Source of the DNA: Eutrigla gurnardus
Taxonomy: Eukaryota > Chordata > Actinopteri > Perciformes > Triglidae
Assembly (NCBI GenBank): GCA_963514095.1
Contig: OY741282.1
Location: 20,309,102 to 20,373,101 of the forward strand
Direction: 5' to 3'
DNA length: 64,000 nucleotides
Part shown: positions 61,928 through 64,000 of the stretch, piece by piece
Position numbering within the stretch: position 1 is the stretch's first letter
Layout: each line of letters opens with the position of its first letter
Translations under genes and position numbers: made by a program
The notes under the pieces: generated by a model
Told to the model about the DNA's origin: nothing
The model's input: the letters and a program-made list of their open reading frames with translations, nothing else
Databases searched by the model: none

Positions 61928-64000
61928 GGGTTTTAGGAGACTCTTTGGAGATCCGTCTGTTGCACCGGAGGAAAGGAGGAGATGGGGATTTAGTGAACAG
62001 GTCCCTGGAGGAGAGAAGGGACTGTTGTGCTTGCTGACCGCAATAGCTGCAGCAGTAATTATACTAATATTTGGGCTAGGATTGATATACCTAGAACCAA
62101 AACAAGGCAACTCCACAGGTAGTTATCTGACCCGCCCCAAAAGAGAACAGGCGAAAACTTTCCAGATCCCCAAAGTTGCGTGCGGTGCCAAAATGGTCTT
62201 AAATTACACCGCCGGGGAAACCACGATGTTCACATTTGACTTATGCTCCGTGATAAACTGCGGAAAATCCAAAGCGAGTTGGCGGGGCTACGATGTCTAT
62301 CTGTGTCATACCGCAGAAATAGTGAGGAGCTGCGAGGCCACTGGGAAACCTTACCAGTATGGGTTTGGGGTCTCGGTGGACTCGCAGCCATTTTGTCCCG
62401 ATTGGCCTAAGGTAACAAAGTTCACTGGGACCTGGTCCAAGTTTACCCGACACAAACACAGCGCGTTCTGGGACCATATTTCGTTTCAAAGAGATTTCAG
62501 TCCAACTAACAATCTGCTCACCCTCTCTATCAATAACATTAAGGCGAGTTCCACGGGAAAAAATCGCATCTGGTTCGTATTAGGAGTAGACGTCAAAGGA
62601 AAAGACCCGGTAGTAGGAATACAAGTAAACATATACCCGCCCAAGAGTAGTGCGACGAATACGACCACAGCTAATTCCACTGTCCTAAAGCCACCCACTA
62701 CCAATCCGACAGTGATGACCCAGGATTACACAGCATTAACTCCTTTAGACGTTGTAAAAATGGCTACAGGCTTCGGGGAAAATAACATTTGGTTAAAGTG
62801 GATTACGGATAATGCTAAGAGTCAGAGCATGACGGGATGTGTAGCATGCGCGGTTGCGCGTCCTGCCATGTTCACCGAACCGGCCCCCTTATATCCAGAT
62901 CACGATAAAATAGGGTACGAATGCATAATGAGCTTGACTAGAGAAGCCACACCTCCGGGATGTCAACTCTTGGCATCAGTCTTCCCACCCATAGATAATA
63001 CGACTAAGGCCGGCTATTTTACTGCCATAAAAGGAAAAGATCCCAGGTATCAGTGTTTCAATTTCGCCAGCAGCAACCCAAAAGTCAATGTGGGAAAAAT
63101 ACCCCCAGACTGGTGTAATAGGACGACATCTGGGGATGTGATAGGACCATGGGCCCGAGCAGGACTGTTTTACTATTGTGGAGGGTTGCGTCTCTATACT
63201 CGAGTAGAGGCCAGCACCACCACAGGCACCTGCGCCATGGTCAGACTAGGGATGCCCCTTACGTTGATAGGCAGTCGAGGGATAAAAAAACCCTCGGGAT
63301 CTGGCGCCCTCGTCCGGCGGAGAAGAAGACATATACTTGTTAAAAGGGACACGAGCTTAAAAGATCCATTTGGAGGGACCACATACATAGATGCCATAGG
63401 CGTCCCGCGAGGAGTGCCTGACGAGTACAAATTGGCGAACCAAGTAGCAGACGGGCTCGCATCAATCTTTATCTGGATACTCCCCAACAAAAACGCAGAC
63501 CGCATCAATTATATCCACTATAATCTCTTGCGCCTCGCTAATGCCACTAGGGATGCAGTAGAAGGGCTAGCGGAGCAACTCGCACCCACATCAATCATCG
63601 CTATGCAAAATAGAATGGCGCTAGATATGCTTTTAGCTGAAAGAGGGGGTGTCTGCGCTATGTTTGGAAAACTCTGCTGTACCGTAATCCCTAACAACAC
63701 GGCCCCAGACGGGTCGGTCACTCGAGCATTAGAAAACTTAAAAGCACTCTCCAAAGAAATGCACGATGCATCAGGGGTTGACGACCCGTTTACCAAATGG
63801 ATGGAAGATGTGTTTGGAAAATGGAAAGCGGTAATAATATCTTTAGCAGCCTCAGTAGCCATCTTCCTGGCCATACTAGTCACCTGTGGATGCTGCTGCA
63901 TTCCATGTCTGAGAACCATGGTCACCAAATTAGTGCAAACTGCCCTGACTAAAGAACAAGACCCACCAAAGTATATGCTGCCGTTATTAGTTAATGAGGA
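61914..64000 (+). CDS. env: Endogenous retrovirus env, 3' end beyond the window
   Basis: ATG at 61914, open to the window end (695 codons seen). A long N-terminal leader of about 40 mostly charged residues precedes a hydrophobic segment (CLLTAIAAAVIILIFGLGLI, ~41-60). The surface unit has many cysteines, N-glycosylation sites, a threonine-rich stretch, and a CVAC motif (CXXC). A run of basic residues (RRRRR near codon 468, KRD soon after) marks the likely cleavage site. The transmembrane unit has a heptad-like region, CAMFGKLCC (CX6CC), and a membrane anchor (~633-655) followed by cysteines (CGCCCIPC). CXXC plus CX6CC is the gammaretrovirus-type, disulphide-linked Env. No stops seen. Made from spliced RNA in relatives. 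Confidence 0.9.
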   Translation, partial: MTPPKGFRRLFGDPSVAPEERRRWGFSEQVPGGEKGLLCLLTAIAAAVIILIFGLGLIYLEPKQGNSTGSYLTRPKREQAKTFQIPKVACGAKMVLNYTAGETTMFTFDLCSVINCGKSKASWRGYDVYLCHTAEIVRSCEATGKPYQYGFGVSVDSQPFCPDWPKVTKFTGTWSKFTRHKHSAFWDHISFQRDFSPTNNLLTLSINNIKASSTGKNRIWFVLGVDVKGKDPVVGIQVNIYPPKSSATNTTTANSTVLKPPTTNPTVMTQDYTALTPLDVVKMATGFGENNIWLKWITDNAKSQSMTGCVACAVARPAMFTEPAPLYPDHDKIGYECIMSLTREATPPGCQLLASVFPPIDNTTKAGYFTAIKGKDPRYQCFNFASSNPKVNVGKIPPDWCNRTTSGDVIGPWARAGLFYYCGGLRLYTRVEASTTTGTCAMVRLGMPLTLIGSRGIKKPSGSGALVRRRRRHILVKRDTSLKDPFGGTTYIDAIGVPRGVPDEYKLANQVADGLASIFIWILPNKNADRINYIHYNLLRLANATRDAVEGLAEQLAPTSIIAMQNRMALDMLLAERGGVCAMFGKLCCTVIPNNTAPDGSVTRALENLKALSKEMHDASGVDDPFTKWMEDVFGKWKAVIISLAASVAIFLAILVTCGCCCIPCLRTMVTKLVQTALTKEQDPPKYMLPLLVNE

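Overview
This is a vertebrate genomic window, most likely from a teleost and probably a percomorph. It has spliced genes with GT-AG introns, a fish-specific NLRC3-like NLR (FISNA-NACHT-LRR-B30.2), a sodium/myo-inositol cotransporter gene and fish-type hAT, PIF/Harbinger, L1/Tx1, L2/Rex1, Ty3/gypsy and retroviral elements. I cannot name the species from sequence alone.

Layout. 1-2.4 kb: non-coding DNA with a possible 1.1-kb TIR element. 2.4-4.9 kb, minus strand: a four-exon slc5a3-like transporter whose last coding exon carries an inserted ~154-bp piece of 18S rRNA that breaks the frame. 5.1-7.4 kb: inverted repeats, a 0.8-kb MITE and a second, inverted MITE copy whose inner part has become eight 64-bp tandem repeats. 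8.4-29.8 kb, minus strand: one NLRC3-like gene that I could assemble exon by exon (13 exons): start exon, three copies of a 123-bp exon, two short exons, FISNA-NACHT exon, four 174-bp LRR exons, a 47-bp exon and a B30.2 exon with a frameshift. The LRR part arose by a tandem duplication of a two-exon unit (copy A ~10.42-14.11 kb, copy B ~14.11-22.08 kb). Copy B later received a 3.9-kb Harbinger element, itself carrying a hAT MITE, and a 190-bp hAT element; copy A supplies the empty sites. 29.8-33.9 kb: non-coding DNA, an L2/Rex1-type LINE relic and a possible solo LTR. 33.9-34.4 kb: one KLHL10-like exon (plus strand) without its partner exons.

35-64 kb is almost entirely mobile DNA in two nests. 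Nest 1 (35.1-39.3 kb): a ZMYM1-like hAT transposase gene is split by a second hAT element (8-bp duplication), which is split by a Harbinger element (3-bp CTG duplication). Nest 2 (about 41.5 kb to the window end): an endogenous retrovirus with 5' LTR, initiator-Met-type primer site, gag, pro-pol and env is split inside pol by a Ty3/gypsy element with two nearly identical LTRs, and the gypsy integrase is split by a full-length L1-type LINE with a 14-bp target duplication and both ORFs open. The order of insertion can be read directly: retrovirus, then gypsy, then L1.

The most notable observations are the 18S rRNA fragment inside a transporter exon, the minisatellites that multiply the LRR exon's own splice donor (9 and 13 copies) and appear to have seeded the LRR duplication, the MITE-born tandem repeat, the three-level nests, and the unusual features of the retrovirus (initiator-Met primer site, tripled leader repeat with a palindrome, in-frame UGA between gag and pol). 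Exon boundaries come from reading splice sites and codon phase by eye; there is no transcript support.
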